Made by a program: the position numbers and the translations under genes
The notes under the pieces: model-generated
Told to the model about the DNA's origin: nothing
The model's database searches: none
Seen by the model: the letters and a program-made list of their open reading frames with translations, nothing else
From: JAGVSR01 sp963708775
GTDB lineage: Bacteria > Pseudomonadota > Alphaproteobacteria > Rhizobiales > Hyphomicrobiaceae
DNA: 64,000 nt
NCBI GenBank assembly: GCA_963708775.1
Contig: CAVPTI010000010.1
Location: 124,001-188,000 of the forward strand
Direction of reading: 5' to 3'
Shown: positions 1 through 8,527 of the stretch, piece by piece
How the letters are laid out: every line of letters starts with the position of its first letter
How positions within the stretch are numbered: position 1 is the first letter of the stretch

Positions 1-177
1 CAGAAACGCGCGCAGCCGTTCTCCCTGTGCACCGCCCTGCGCAAGCCGCGCAATTCCCACCGCATCGAACCCAAGTTCCACCGCCATTGCGCGAATGCGC
101 GGTTCGACCCGTACATGCGGCTCAAGGACGGGGTTGGATGTCTGCAAGCGTTTCACATCAGAAATCGAGATCGACAT
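1..177 (-). CDS. queG: Epoxyqueuosine reductase QueG, N-terminal part (cut by window edge)
   Basis: Only the first 59 codons are present; the gene runs off the left edge. The translation contains ELGFDAVGIARL and ends near GERLRAFL, which is the start of the QueG iron-sulfur/cobalamin family. QueG reduces epoxyqueuosine to queuosine at the wobble position of certain tRNAs. I chose the ATG at 175-177. It lies inside the end of the upstream GST gene (20-base overlap), which suggests translational coupling. The catalytic and Fe-S regions lie outside the window, so the call rests on the N-terminus and the typical GST-queG pairing in alphaproteobacteria. Confidence 0.75.
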   Translation of the reverse strand, partial: MSISISDVKRLQTSNPVLEPHVRVEPRIRAMAVELGFDAVGIARLAQGGAQGERLRAFL

Positions 178-853
178 AGGTTCGGTGCGGCGGCAGCCCC
201 GTTAGCCGGTCGCTGAGCAAACTCCGAAAGGCCGGCCGCGACTTCAGCCGCATATACCAGGACTTGGCGGACGGATGCTGCTCCCAATCGACATCGCCGA
301 GATAATCCAGCACCGACAAATGACCTGCCGCCGCCATGTCGGCGAAGCTCAACCGCGGCCCTGCCAGCCAGTCGCGGTTCAGCGCCAGATGATCGATATA
401 GCGCATGTGGTATCGCAAGTTGTGCCGCACGGCGCGCAGCGTCTCCGCATCCGGCGGCGCGCCTTTCCCCGGCGCCTGCAAACTGATGATCTTCATGTCG
501 ATCAACTCGCGCGACACCTCCCGGTCGAACTTGTTGACGAACCAATCGACGAGCCGGCGGACCTCCGCGCGCTCTGCTGGCGTGCCCGGGAATAGCCCGC
601 CATGTCCGGCATCACTCGTCTGCGCCAGCCCCTGCTCGTCGAGATACTCAGAAATCGCATAAGCGCCGGCCACGGCACCGCCCTGCGACGTGACAAGCAC
701 CGGCAATTCTCCCGCGGGATTGACCGCCAGCAGGCTCTCGCTCCAAGCCCAGGGGAGTTCGTCCTCCAGCTCCACATCCTGGCCCAGTTCGGCCAGTGCG
801 ATCCGAACGGCCCGGCTGCGAGGACAGAACGGGTAATGGACGAGCACAGTCAT
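158..853 (-). CDS. Glutathione S-transferase family protein
   Basis: A 231-residue protein with a thioredoxin-fold N-terminus (YPFCPRSRAVRIALAELG, about residues 6-23), a cis-Pro segment NPAGELPVLV near residue 50, and an all-alpha C-terminal domain ending LTGLPPHRTYVDLDF. This layout is typical of soluble GSTs of the SspA/beta-like kind; the substrate is unknown. An in-frame reading continues upstream to 1114, but that part is low-complexity and lies in the divergent region shared with uppP, so I start at ATG 851-853. The 3' end overlaps the start of queG by 20 bases, so the two are probably one transcript. Confidence 0.88.
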   Translation of the reverse strand: MTVLVHYPFCPRSRAVRIALAELGQDVELEDELPWAWSESLLAVNPAGELPVLVTSQGGAVAGAYAISEYLDEQGLAQTSDAGHGGLFPGTPAERAEVRRLVDWFVNKFDREVSRELIDMKIISLQAPGKGAPPDAETLRAVRHNLRYHMRYIDHLALNRDWLAGPRLSFADMAAAGHLSVLDYLGDVDWEQHPSAKSWYMRLKSRPAFRSLLSDRLTGLPPHRTYVDLDF

Positions 854-1058
854 CGCCGCAATTCGACCAAGCCTTAAGTTGACAGGTCCCCTGCATCTAC
901 GCGAATCGGCAACACTTGTCGTGTTTATTGGCCCTGCGGCACCGGCGTCAGCACGCGACGCGGCCGCTTGATCGTAGGGATGGGCCTTTCGCATGGCGGC
1001 CGGCTCACCGGAAGGTGAGCGCGATGCGCAAGTCAAAAGCCGGAGGCTGAGCACAGGC

Positions 1059-1856
1059 ATGGAAACGTGGCAGGCCGTTTTGCTCGGCATTCTCGAAGGC
1101 TTGACCGAATTCATCCCAGTCTCTTCGACGGGTCACGTCCTGCTCGCCGGCCACTTTCTGGGCGTCCATTCCCCGGGGCGGGCCTTCGAGGTGCTGATCC
1201 AGCTCGGCGCAATTCTCGCCATTCTGGCCGTTTACTTCGGCCGCCTCTGGGCCACGGCCGCAGCCCTGCCTTACAAGGCCCAGGCCCGCAGCTTTGTGCT
1301 CTCGGTCCTGATCGCCTTCCTGCCCGCCGCGGTTGTTGGCGCCGCTCTGCACGGATTTATCAAGAGCGTCTTGTTCGAATCGCCGGCTCTGATCTGCGTC
1401 ATGCTGATCCTTGGCGGCTTCGTGCTCCTTGCGGTCGATCGCTTCGCCGTAACACCGCGCTACAAGGACGCCATGACCTTTCCGCCGAGCCTTGCCCTTA
1501 AGATCGGCTTGTTTCAGACGCTCGCCATGATCCCAGGTGTCTCACGCTCCGGCGCCACGATCGTTGGAGGACTGTTGCTTGGAGCAGACAAGCGCTCGGC
1601 AGCCGAGTTCAGCTTTTTCCTCGCCATGCCCACGATGGCCGGCGCCTTTGCTTTCGATCTTTACAAGAACTGGACGACGCTGGACCTCTCGAATACGACC
1701 CCGATTGTGGTCGGCTTCATCACGGCCTTCATCGCCGCGCTGACTGTCGTCCGCGTTCTGCTTGAGTTTGTCAGCCGCCACGGATACGCGCCGTTCGGCT
1801 GGTGGCGCATCATCGTTGGAACCGCAGGTCTAGCGGCGCTTTACGCGGGCCATTAA
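1059..1856 (+). CDS. uppP: Undecaprenyl-diphosphatase UppP (BacA)
   Basis: This integral membrane enzyme dephosphorylates undecaprenyl pyrophosphate so that the lipid carrier for peptidoglycan and other envelope polymers can be reused. The 265 residues match the family length. The first signature EGLTEFIPVSSTGH is at residues 13-26, including the catalytic glutamate region, and the second, PGVSRSGATI, is near residue 160. About eight hydrophobic segments follow one another. Start ATG 1059 has a GGAGG at 1042-1046, rather far upstream (12 bases). It is divergent from the GST gene and convergent with ptsN 14 bases downstream. Confidence 0.96.
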   Translation: METWQAVLLGILEGLTEFIPVSSTGHVLLAGHFLGVHSPGRAFEVLIQLGAILAILAVYFGRLWATAAALPYKAQARSFVLSVLIAFLPAAVVGAALHGFIKSVLFESPALICVMLILGGFVLLAVDRFAVTPRYKDAMTFPPSLALKIGLFQTLAMIPGVSRSGATIVGGLLLGADKRSAAEFSFFLAMPTMAGAFAFDLYKNWTTLDLSNTTPIVVGFITAFIAALTVVRVLLEFVSRHGYAPFGWWRIIVGTAGLAALYAGH

Positions 1857-1870
1857 GCCTGCATCGCGGC

Positions 1871-2335
1871 TCAGGCCGCATGCGAAGCCACGGTCCCCGA
1901 AAGCAACCGCCGCAGCATCTCACCATCCGGCGCGCCGCGAAGCTGCTCCAGCGTTGCAGGCTCCCGAACTAATCGCGAGATCCGCGCCAGCGCCTTCAGA
2001 TGATCCCCGCTCGCATGCTCCGGGGCCAGCAACAGAAAGATCAGGTCCACGTCCTGATCGTCCTGGCTGTCGAACGGGATGGGCTTGGCAAGCCGCGCAA
2101 AGACACACACGATCCGCGTCAACGCCTTGAACTTGACGTGGGGAATGGCGATCCCGCGTCCCAAGCCTGTGGAGCCCAGGCGCTCGCGCTGCAGCAGCGC
2201 ATCGAAGATATCGCGCTGTTCAAGCCCTGTGATGAGTGCGGCCTTCATGGAGAGTTCATTGAGTGCCTGCTTCTTGCAGGTCACATCAAGCGAAGGAATG
2301 ATCGCATCTGCGGACAGAATATCTGTCAGATCCAT
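1871..2335 (-). CDS. ptsN: PTS IIA-like nitrogen regulatory protein PtsN
   Basis: A 154-residue cytoplasmic PTS EIIA(Ntr) protein, the phosphate acceptor of the nitrogen-related phosphotransferase system that tunes potassium transport, sigma-54-linked metabolism and PHB levels in alphaproteobacteria. The phosphorylated histidine is His66 in GIAIPHVKF. Residues 45-60 (LLQRERLGSTGLGRGI) and the C-terminal EQLRGAPDGEMLRRLL are typical. It lies downstream of rpoN in the same direction, as in relatives, but the gene that usually stands between them (hpf) is not seen; 577 bases separate the two. Confidence 0.95.
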   Translation of the reverse strand: MDLTDILSADAIIPSLDVTCKKQALNELSMKAALITGLEQRDIFDALLQRERLGSTGLGRGIAIPHVKFKALTRIVCVFARLAKPIPFDSQDDQDVDLIFLLLAPEHASGDHLKALARISRLVREPATLEQLRGAPDGEMLRRLLSGTVASHAA

Positions 2336-2912
2336 GTTTGGGTTCTTTCAATGGGGTGCGGCCGCTGCTGTCGTGATGCGCGCCGATCCTGCCCGAAGCC
2401 TCTTTTGATGCCCACCCGCTCGGGGCTCCCCCCGAGGATGTCCCCAGGGATGCCCCGGGATGCCTATGTCCCTCGTGCCGGGTTTATTCACCGGCGATAC
2501 CACCGCCGGACTCATGCTCGCCTCGCACCCACTTTGGTCTTCGAGCTCAGCCATAATGGCATGGCCCAAAAACAACGGCTGCTCCATCATACCAGTTCCC
2601 TGCGCCGAGCCGTCAGCGTTTCACTGCAGCTGCGTAAACACGCTGATCAGCACGATCCCATAAGGACCCGCCGCGACCGCATCAAGGTTTAAGTTGTCTC
2701 TACGCCACCCACCCGATTGCCGACTTCGCTCCCCCACGAAGCCGCACAAAAAGCAGCAATTATAATCGGTTACGCGTAAGCCCCGCCGCGAAAATCCGAC
2801 ATCGCCAAACGCTAGTCTGTGTCGCGACGTCTGTCAAACCTTTGTCGAGTGTACAACCTTGTGCACAGCACAAAACCACGGCCTGCCGAGGTGACCCGCC
2901 ATCTCGTACCCC
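2336..2912 (-). other. Long rpoN-ptsN spacer with no convincing gene
   Basis: In related bacteria this interval carries hpf (ribosome hibernation factor). I read all frames and found neither the HPF N-terminal motif nor its C-terminal dimerisation domain, intact or broken. Short open frames here (for example 2348-2590 on the minus strand) have unnatural composition and no ribosome-binding site. The stretch is GC-mixed with an AT-richer part at 2755-2800. A palindrome TTACGCGTAA is at 2770-2779. No clear promoter for ptsN was recognised. Confidence 0.6.
2849..2866. promoter_or_regulatory. Imperfect palindrome downstream of rpoN
   Basis: GTGTACAA-CC-TTGTGCAC has 8-base arms with one mismatch. 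It lies 47 bases past the rpoN stop, in the spacer before ptsN. It could be an operator or a small transcript hairpin; no matching regulator is known to me. Confidence 0.3.
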
Positions 2913-4463
2913 TTAAACGCGAGCAGCGCGCTCCATCCGCTTGTCGCGGCGCCGCTGCACGGAGGACGGGATCCGCATCGCTTCCCGGTACTTGGCGACC
3001 GTCCGCCGGGCGATATCGACACCGTCACCCTTCAACCGCTCGACGATCATGTCGTCGGACAGGACCAAGTTCGGCACTTCCCCGTCGATCAACTGTTTGA
3101 TCCGGTGCCGGACGGCCTCCGACGAATGCGCCTCGCCTTCCCCATCTGCGGAAGCGATGGAGGACGTGAAGAAGTACTTCAACTCCAGAATGCCCCGCGG
3201 CGTCGCGATGTACTTATTCGAGGTGACACGCGACACGGTCGATTCGTGCATCGAGATCGCATCGGCCACGGTCTTCAAATTCATCGGCCGCAGGTACTGC
3301 ACGCCGTGGGTAAAGAACGCGTCCTGCTGGCGCACAATCTCCTCGGCCACCCTCAGAATTGTGCGCGCACGTTGATCGAGGCTCTTCACCAGCCAGTTCG
3401 CGGTCTGCAGGCACTCGAGAAGATAGCCCTTGTCCTTCTCGTTGCGAGCTGTCTTCGAAACCTTGGCATAATAGACGCGATTGACGAGCACGCGCGGGAG
3501 CGTGTCGGAATTGAGCTCGATCAGCCAGCTCCCGTCGTTCCCCGCCCGGACGAGAATATCGGGCACCACCGGCTGCATCTGCACCGACCCGAACCTCAGG
3601 CCCGGCTTCGGGTTGAGCGTTTTGATCTCGCCGATCATCTCGGCCAGTTCGTCTGCATCGACGCCGACGGCCCGCCGCAGCGCCGCAAAGTTGTGCGTCG
3701 CAAGCAGTGTGAGATTATCAAGCAACGCTGCGATTTGCGGGTCGTACCGGTTTTGCTCTTTCAGCTGCAGCGCCAGACATTCGGCGAGCGATCGCGCACA
3801 CACGCCAACAGGCTCGAAGCTCTGCAAAACGCCGAGCACCCGCTCGACCATGCCTTCAGGCGCCGCAAGCTTAATGGCGATGTCTCGAAGATCGGCATGC
3901 AAGTAGCCGGCCTCGTCGACGGTATCGATCAGATACTGCGCCACCAGCCGCTCGGCGGGATCGCGGATCGCGAGCGCAACTTGCTCAACGAGGTGCTCTC
4001 GGAGCGAAATGTCCGCCGTTGCATAGGCTTCAAGATTGCTATCCTCATCCTCGAACGATGAGCCGCGCTGCTTGACCTGCGACCATTGAGAGCCATTGGG
4101 ATCAGGCCCGTCGGAAGGCGCCGCATCGGGATAGACATTTTCGAACTCGGTATCGAAACTGTCGGTGGCATCCGCCGCGGTCGGCTTCTCCAGGTCGAGC
4201 CAGTCGTCGCTCTCACCGCTGTCACTGGTAGCAGCGCCATCGACGGCGTCGCCACCGGTCTCGCGTCCGTCATGTTCCGTGACGACCGGGGCATCAGGCA
4301 CCGCATCTTCGATTTCGAGCAGCGGATTGCGTTCCAGTTCGCCTTCGATGAACTGGCTGAGTTCTAAATTCGAGTATTGAAGCAGCCGAATGGCTTGCTG
4401 CAGCTGGGGTGTCATCACCAACTGCTGGCCTTGCCGCATCTCTAATTTTGTCGAGATCGCCAT
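2913..4463 (-). CDS. rpoN: RNA polymerase sigma-54 factor RpoN
   Basis: Sigma-54 directs RNA polymerase to -24/-12 promoters that need an AAA+ activator; it controls nitrogen assimilation and many other functions. The 516 residues show the glutamine-rich region I (LVMTPQLQQAIRLLQYSNLELSQFI, residues 16-40 approximately), an acidic, Ser/Asp-rich region II (about residues 55-120), the core-binding region, and the C-terminal RpoN box ARRTVAKYRE close to residue 490. Start ATG 4461-4463. It follows lptB by 45 bases, in the usual alphaproteobacterial order. Confidence 0.98.
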   Translation of the reverse strand: MAISTKLEMRQGQQLVMTPQLQQAIRLLQYSNLELSQFIEGELERNPLLEIEDAVPDAPVVTEHDGRETGGDAVDGAATSDSGESDDWLDLEKPTAADATDSFDTEFENVYPDAAPSDGPDPNGSQWSQVKQRGSSFEDEDSNLEAYATADISLREHLVEQVALAIRDPAERLVAQYLIDTVDEAGYLHADLRDIAIKLAAPEGMVERVLGVLQSFEPVGVCARSLAECLALQLKEQNRYDPQIAALLDNLTLLATHNFAALRRAVGVDADELAEMIGEIKTLNPKPGLRFGSVQMQPVVPDILVRAGNDGSWLIELNSDTLPRVLVNRVYYAKVSKTARNEKDKGYLLECLQTANWLVKSLDQRARTILRVAEEIVRQQDAFFTHGVQYLRPMNLKTVADAISMHESTVSRVTSNKYIATPRGILELKYFFTSSIASADGEGEAHSSEAVRHRIKQLIDGEVPNLVLSDDMIVERLKGDGVDIARRTVAKYREAMRIPSSVQRRRDKRMERAARV

Positions 4464-4508
4464 GACTTCTTCGAGGCACCACTACGAAACGCGCGTCGCG
4501 ATCCTTAA

Positions 4509-5390
4509 TCAACGCCCGTTAACGAACATATCTCCCAGATACACTTTCCGGACGTCCTCGTTCTCTATGATTTCCGAAGGCTTACCGTGTGTCAGAACCT
4601 GACCATCGTAGATGATGTAAGCCCTGTCGATAAGGCTCAGTGTCTCGCGCACGTTATGATCCGTGATCAGGACCCCGATGCCACGGTCCGTCAAATGCCG
4701 GACGAGTTCCTGAATATCGCCCACCGCGATAGGGTCGATGCCCGCAAACGGCTCATCCAGCAGGATGAACGAGGGCCGTGACGCCAGGGCGCGAGCAATT
4801 TCGCAGCGCCGCCGTTCCCCGCCGGACAATGCGATTGAGGGCGACTTGCGAAGCCGCGTGATGCGGAACTCTTCCAAGAGGCTATCGAGTTGTTCTTTTC
4901 GGCGGCGCTTGTCTGGCTCGACGAGTTCGAGAACCGCCATGATGTTGTCTTCGACCGAAAGTCCGCGAAAAATGGAAGCTTCCTGCGGCAGATAGCCGAT
5001 GCCAAGGCGCGCCCGGCGGTACATGGGCAGCCGTGTCACATCCCGGCCATCGATCGTGATGCGCCCGTCATCCGCGGGAACAAGTCCCGTGATCATGTAG
5101 AAAACCGTCGTTTTGCCAGCACCGTTCGGTCCGAGCAGCCCCACGGATTCGCCGCGCCCGACGGCGAGGCTCACGCCCTTCACCACTTGCCGCTTCCGAT
5201 AGGCTTTCTTGACGTCGACGACCGTCAGCCAGCCTTCGCCGCCGATCGAGGGGTCGACAGCTTCTGCATCGGGGTCATGCCGGCCATACGCTTCGGCGTT
5301 TGCGTCTGAAAACCCATTTTGAATACCGTTCTTCGCACGCCGCCCCGGCGCCTGCGGTTTGAACAATCCTGTGAGCGACGTGATCTTCAC
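4509..5390 (-). CDS. lptB: LPS export ABC transporter ATP-binding protein LptB
   Basis: Cytoplasmic ATPase of the LptB2FGC complex that extracts lipopolysaccharide from the inner membrane and drives it along the LptA bridge. Walker A GPNGAGKT is at residues 87-94, the signature LSGGERRR about residue 188, Walker B FILLDEPFAGID and the switch histidine in ITDHNV follow. The 293 residues include about 50 extra N-terminal residues not found in the roughly 240-residue core. I keep the GTG start at 5388-5390 because AGGA lies 8 bases upstream; a start nearer the conserved LTVVDVKKAY is possible. 33 bases separate it from the lptCA gene. Confidence 0.96.
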   Translation of the reverse strand: MKITSLTGLFKPQAPGRRAKNGIQNGFSDANAEAYGRHDPDAEAVDPSIGGEGWLTVVDVKKAYRKRQVVKGVSLAVGRGESVGLLGPNGAGKTTVFYMITGLVPADDGRITIDGRDVTRLPMYRRARLGIGYLPQEASIFRGLSVEDNIMAVLELVEPDKRRRKEQLDSLLEEFRITRLRKSPSIALSGGERRRCEIARALASRPSFILLDEPFAGIDPIAVGDIQELVRHLTDRGIGVLITDHNVRETLSLIDRAYIIYDGQVLTHGKPSEIIENEDVRKVYLGDMFVNGR

Positions 5391-5423
5391 GAAAAGGATC
5401 CTGTTGGAGGTCTTTGCCTGCGC

Positions 5424-7409
5424 TCACGGGCGAGGGGCTGTTGGCTGCGTTTCTGAACTCCAGCCTGAAGCGTCAGTGCCGGGCTGAGCCGCCGTCGGTT
5501 TGGTTTTTGATGACTTCTGACCTGCACCCTGAGCCTTGCGTAACTCGTCGGGAAAAAAGATAGCGCTCGGCCGGCCACCGGTCGAGCGGCCCTGGACCTC
5601 GCTTGACCACCCGTCCGACGGCTTGGACACGGCCTTGACGGCCGACGTATCGATTGTCGCCTTGCCCGACGCCATGTCGATCACAAGACGGTTGCCGCGT
5701 ACAACAGTCCCCTGTTGCGACAACTCGACGTCACCCGTCACGGCGACGCTGTTTGTCTTCGCCTCATAGCGTGCGGTGGTGCCGGTGACCTTGCGTCCAT
5801 CGGCCGTCGTCACGACCACCCCGCCGTCAGCCTCGATGCGCTCGAGTTGACTGCTGCCGCCGCTCGACGGCTGTTCAGTTCCGGCATTCATATCCGCTAA
5901 ACGCGCCGATCCCGTATAGCTGGCCCGGATTTGCGGCGACCGCATCGTCACCTCACCCTGCTTTGTAATCACGTCGCCGCGAAAGATCGCCAGTCGCACC
6001 GTATCATCCACATCGAGTGAATCCGCCTCGACATCGAGCGGCGCTCCGGGTGACGTTTTGAACTGCGCAAGTCCCGCAGCACCCTTGGCCTCGGTTTCAG
6101 GCGGCTTCTTCGTTCCTGGATTTTTTTGGACGAAGCGCGCGGTGATGCGTCCCGGTCCGCTTCCTGCCATTGGCGGTGCCGTAAGAGACGATCGGCCGGC
6201 AGCGCGATCGATGGAGAGCCGGCGGCCCTTCAAAACCGTCTCTCCGTTGATCACGACGACGTCGCCGGTCAGTACCGCACTATCCCGTGCCTGATCGAGT
6301 TCGACGCGCTCTGCCGTCACACGGCGATCGGGAACTGACGTCATGATGATGTTGCCCTCGAGCAGACCCGTCTCGGCCTGCGCATCGAAGAGTGCTCCGT
6401 CTCCGGTTACGCGATCACCATTGTCCCGCGTCATCACAAACGGCCCCTTGGCGGCAATCCGCGTCAGCTTTCCGCCAGCGGTACCCGACGCGGCTTGTGC
6501 ACCAGGCATGCCCGATCCACCTTCGTAGAACGCCGTTATCTCAGGCGTTTCCATGGCGGCGCCAGCCTGAACGGCGCGCACATTACCGGTAAAAATCGCG
6601 CGTTTATCGAGGTCCTGGATATCGAGCCGTGCCGACGTAATCTCGACCGGACCATCCGAACTGCCCAGCAGCGCCGCAGTACCCTTCGGCTTTGCGGCAC
6701 TGGGATCCGCGGGCGTTTTCGTTGAGGGCACGAGCCGTGCGACGACCTCCTCGACGAACGTCACTTCGCGAAGCTTTTGCCGGATCTCCAGCCGTTTTGC
6801 CGTCACCGACCCGGCGGGAAAGCCGACACGAACGGGATCATCGCTGTTGATGCGTCCTTCTCGCGTGCGCACGATCGCGCTCGTTAGATCCGCCGAAAAC
6901 CCGTTGTCCGACCGGATCTCGATCTTCTCCTTCAGGTCGAGCACGTTTTCCTTGTGATTGAACACACCGCTCACGGCCGTCAGCTTCGTCGCCGTCTTAT
7001 CCTTCGCAACAAGATCGCCGGTGATACTTTCGAGTTCGATGAAATCCGTGCGGTCGAAGTTCTGCCGCGCCCGCGCCGCCGCTACACGATAGGTCCCGCC
7101 ATCCTCCGTCACGCCGTCATATTTGGGGTTCTGCATTGACAGATCCTGCGGCGTGATCCGCGGGATCGCCACTTCGGGAAGCCTACTCAAAAAACCGCCT
7201 GATCCGACGAGCGCGCCGACATAGATCGCGCACATCGCCACCCCCGAGATCGGCAACGCCAGCCGCAAAATTTTCACGAGCTTGGTGTGGCGCCGTGCCT
7301 TGCGGAACCCGTCGCTGCGGTCTGTCGCCAGCACGATTCCCGAGCCGCTCGCGCGGCCGCCACCCGTCAGGGAGCCATGCGTGCGATCGGCCTCGAAGGT
7401 CATCACCAT
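5424..7409 (-). CDS. LptC-LptA fusion protein with two OstA-type domains
   Basis: A 661-residue protein with an N-terminal cytoplasmic tail, one membrane anchor at about residues 44-72 (ILRLALPISGVAMCAIYVGA), and a periplasmic LptC-like beta domain to about residue 210. Two further LptA/OstA-like repeats follow (roughly 240-400 and 455-600), each with the marks of the family such as KLTRIAAKGPFVMTRDNGDR and QLERIEADGGVVVTTADGR. LptC anchors the bridge to LptBFG, and LptA forms the periplasmic bridge that carries LPS. In most alphaproteobacteria lptC and lptA are separate genes; here there is one uninterrupted frame. The C-terminal tail is Ser/Pro/Gly-rich. It precedes lptB in the same direction. 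Confidence 0.85.
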   Translation of the reverse strand: MVMTFEADRTHGSLTGGGRASGSGIVLATDRSDGFRKARRHTKLVKILRLALPISGVAMCAIYVGALVGSGGFLSRLPEVAIPRITPQDLSMQNPKYDGVTEDGGTYRVAAARARQNFDRTDFIELESITGDLVAKDKTATKLTAVSGVFNHKENVLDLKEKIEIRSDNGFSADLTSAIVRTREGRINSDDPVRVGFPAGSVTAKRLEIRQKLREVTFVEEVVARLVPSTKTPADPSAAKPKGTAALLGSSDGPVEITSARLDIQDLDKRAIFTGNVRAVQAGAAMETPEITAFYEGGSGMPGAQAASGTAGGKLTRIAAKGPFVMTRDNGDRVTGDGALFDAQAETGLLEGNIIMTSVPDRRVTAERVELDQARDSAVLTGDVVVINGETVLKGRRLSIDRAAGRSSLTAPPMAGSGPGRITARFVQKNPGTKKPPETEAKGAAGLAQFKTSPGAPLDVEADSLDVDDTVRLAIFRGDVITKQGEVTMRSPQIRASYTGSARLADMNAGTEQPSSGGSSQLERIEADGGVVVTTADGRKVTGTTARYEAKTNSVAVTGDVELSQQGTVVRGNRLVIDMASGKATIDTSAVKAVSKPSDGWSSEVQGRSTGGRPSAIFFPDELRKAQGAGQKSSKTKPTAAQPGTDASGWSSETQPTAPRP

Positions 7410-7584
7410 GGATATGGAACGGTCCGCAACTGGGGTGGGAATGCGCTGCGACGCACACTCGCCGCCAATTTGGGTGAGATTGGGACTGCGCTCAAGCCAA
7501 ACACCCGCGGCAAACCGCGCGCCCGACCTCGAAAAAGCAAGCTAGGACAGACACATCAGGGTCACCGGTACACCAGAGCAACAC

Positions 7585-8205
7585 CTAGTGGGCGAAGATA
7601 TCGTCCTCTGGGAATCCAGTGAGATCGAGCCGAGCCCGCACCGGCAGGAACTTGAACGCCGCCTGCGCGAACTCCGTCCGCCCCTCGCGCGCCAGCATCG
7701 CGTCCAGGCGATCCTTGATGGCATGCAGATGCAGCACGTCATGCGCCGCGTACGCCACCTGCTGCTGGGTCAGCTCCGCGGCTCCCCAATCCGAGCTTTG
7801 CTGATGCTTCGACAGCTCCAAACCCAGGATCTCGTGCGCCAACTCCTTGAGCCCGTGCCGATCCGTATAGGTCCGCGACAGCTTCGACGCGATCTTCGTG
7901 CAATAGACAGGCGCGGTCATCACGCCCAGCGCATTATAAAGCGCTGCAATATCGAACCGTGCATAGTGGAAGATCTTCAGCACGCTCTCATCGGCCAGCA
8001 GCGCCTTCAACCGCACCGGCTCGGGACCACCCTTCAGGATCTGAACGACGTGCGCCGTCCCGTCTCCCGCCGACAGCTGCACCACGCACAACCGATCGCG
8101 GTGTGGGTTGAGCCCCATCGTCTCGGTATCGATGGCAACGGACGGGCCGAATCCGACATTCGCAGCCAGATCACCTTTGTGCAGCTTGATGACGGGAGCA
8201 CTCAT
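7585..8205 (-). CDS. Ribonuclease D-type 3'-5' exonuclease
   Basis: A short, 206-residue DEDDy-family nuclease: Asp26 and Glu28 in DTET, Asp85 in RFD, and Tyr152...Asp156 in YAAHDVLHL make a complete metal-binding active site. Only the exonuclease domain is present; E. coli RNase D is about 375 residues with two HRDC domains, which are lacking here, as is common in alphaproteobacteria. It probably trims tRNA or other RNA 3' ends. I prefer ATG 8203-8205; an in-frame ATG four codons earlier (8217) is also possible. A tRNA-Leu gene lies just upstream in the same direction. Confidence 0.9.
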   Translation of the reverse strand: MSAPVIKLHKGDLAANVGFGPSVAIDTETMGLNPHRDRLCVVQLSAGDGTAHVVQILKGGPEPVRLKALLADESVLKIFHYARFDIAALYNALGVMTAPVYCTKIASKLSRTYTDRHGLKELAHEILGLELSKHQQSSDWGAAELTQQQVAYAAHDVLHLHAIKDRLDAMLAREGRTEFAQAAFKFLPVRARLDLTGFPEDDIFAH

Positions 8206-8310
8206 CGGAGACCTCATGTTGCGGGCGGGTTGTCTCCGCCGGCACCGGCTCCGCAGCGGTCCACCGATCTGATGCCGAGCCGCACCGTATCAGGAAGGTG
8301 CGAACGAAAG

Positions 8311-8395
<85 letters not shown>

Positions 8396-8527
8396 AACAT
8401 CCGGCAGGAGCATGGCGTTTAGTGGCACCGGGACACGTTGTCAATTGCGCCTGCGCCGACTAAACAGCGACGCCGCCGTACCGATTGAGGTCAGCGTCGG
8501 CGACATACCAAAAGGGCACGCAACGCC

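Noticed and set aside
879..884. TTGACA upstream of uppP as a promoter -35
   Set aside because: No acceptable -10 box 15-19 bases downstream.
2348..2590. 80-codon frame on the minus strand between rpoN and ptsN
   Set aside because: No ribosome-binding site, no motif, odd composition; does not resemble HPF.
2760..2766. TATAAT as -10 box in the rpoN-ptsN spacer
   Set aside because: No -35 match at suitable spacing on either strand.
3105..4061. 318-codon frame opposite rpoN
   Set aside because: Antisense shadow of a well-conserved gene; His/Arg-rich translation without domains.
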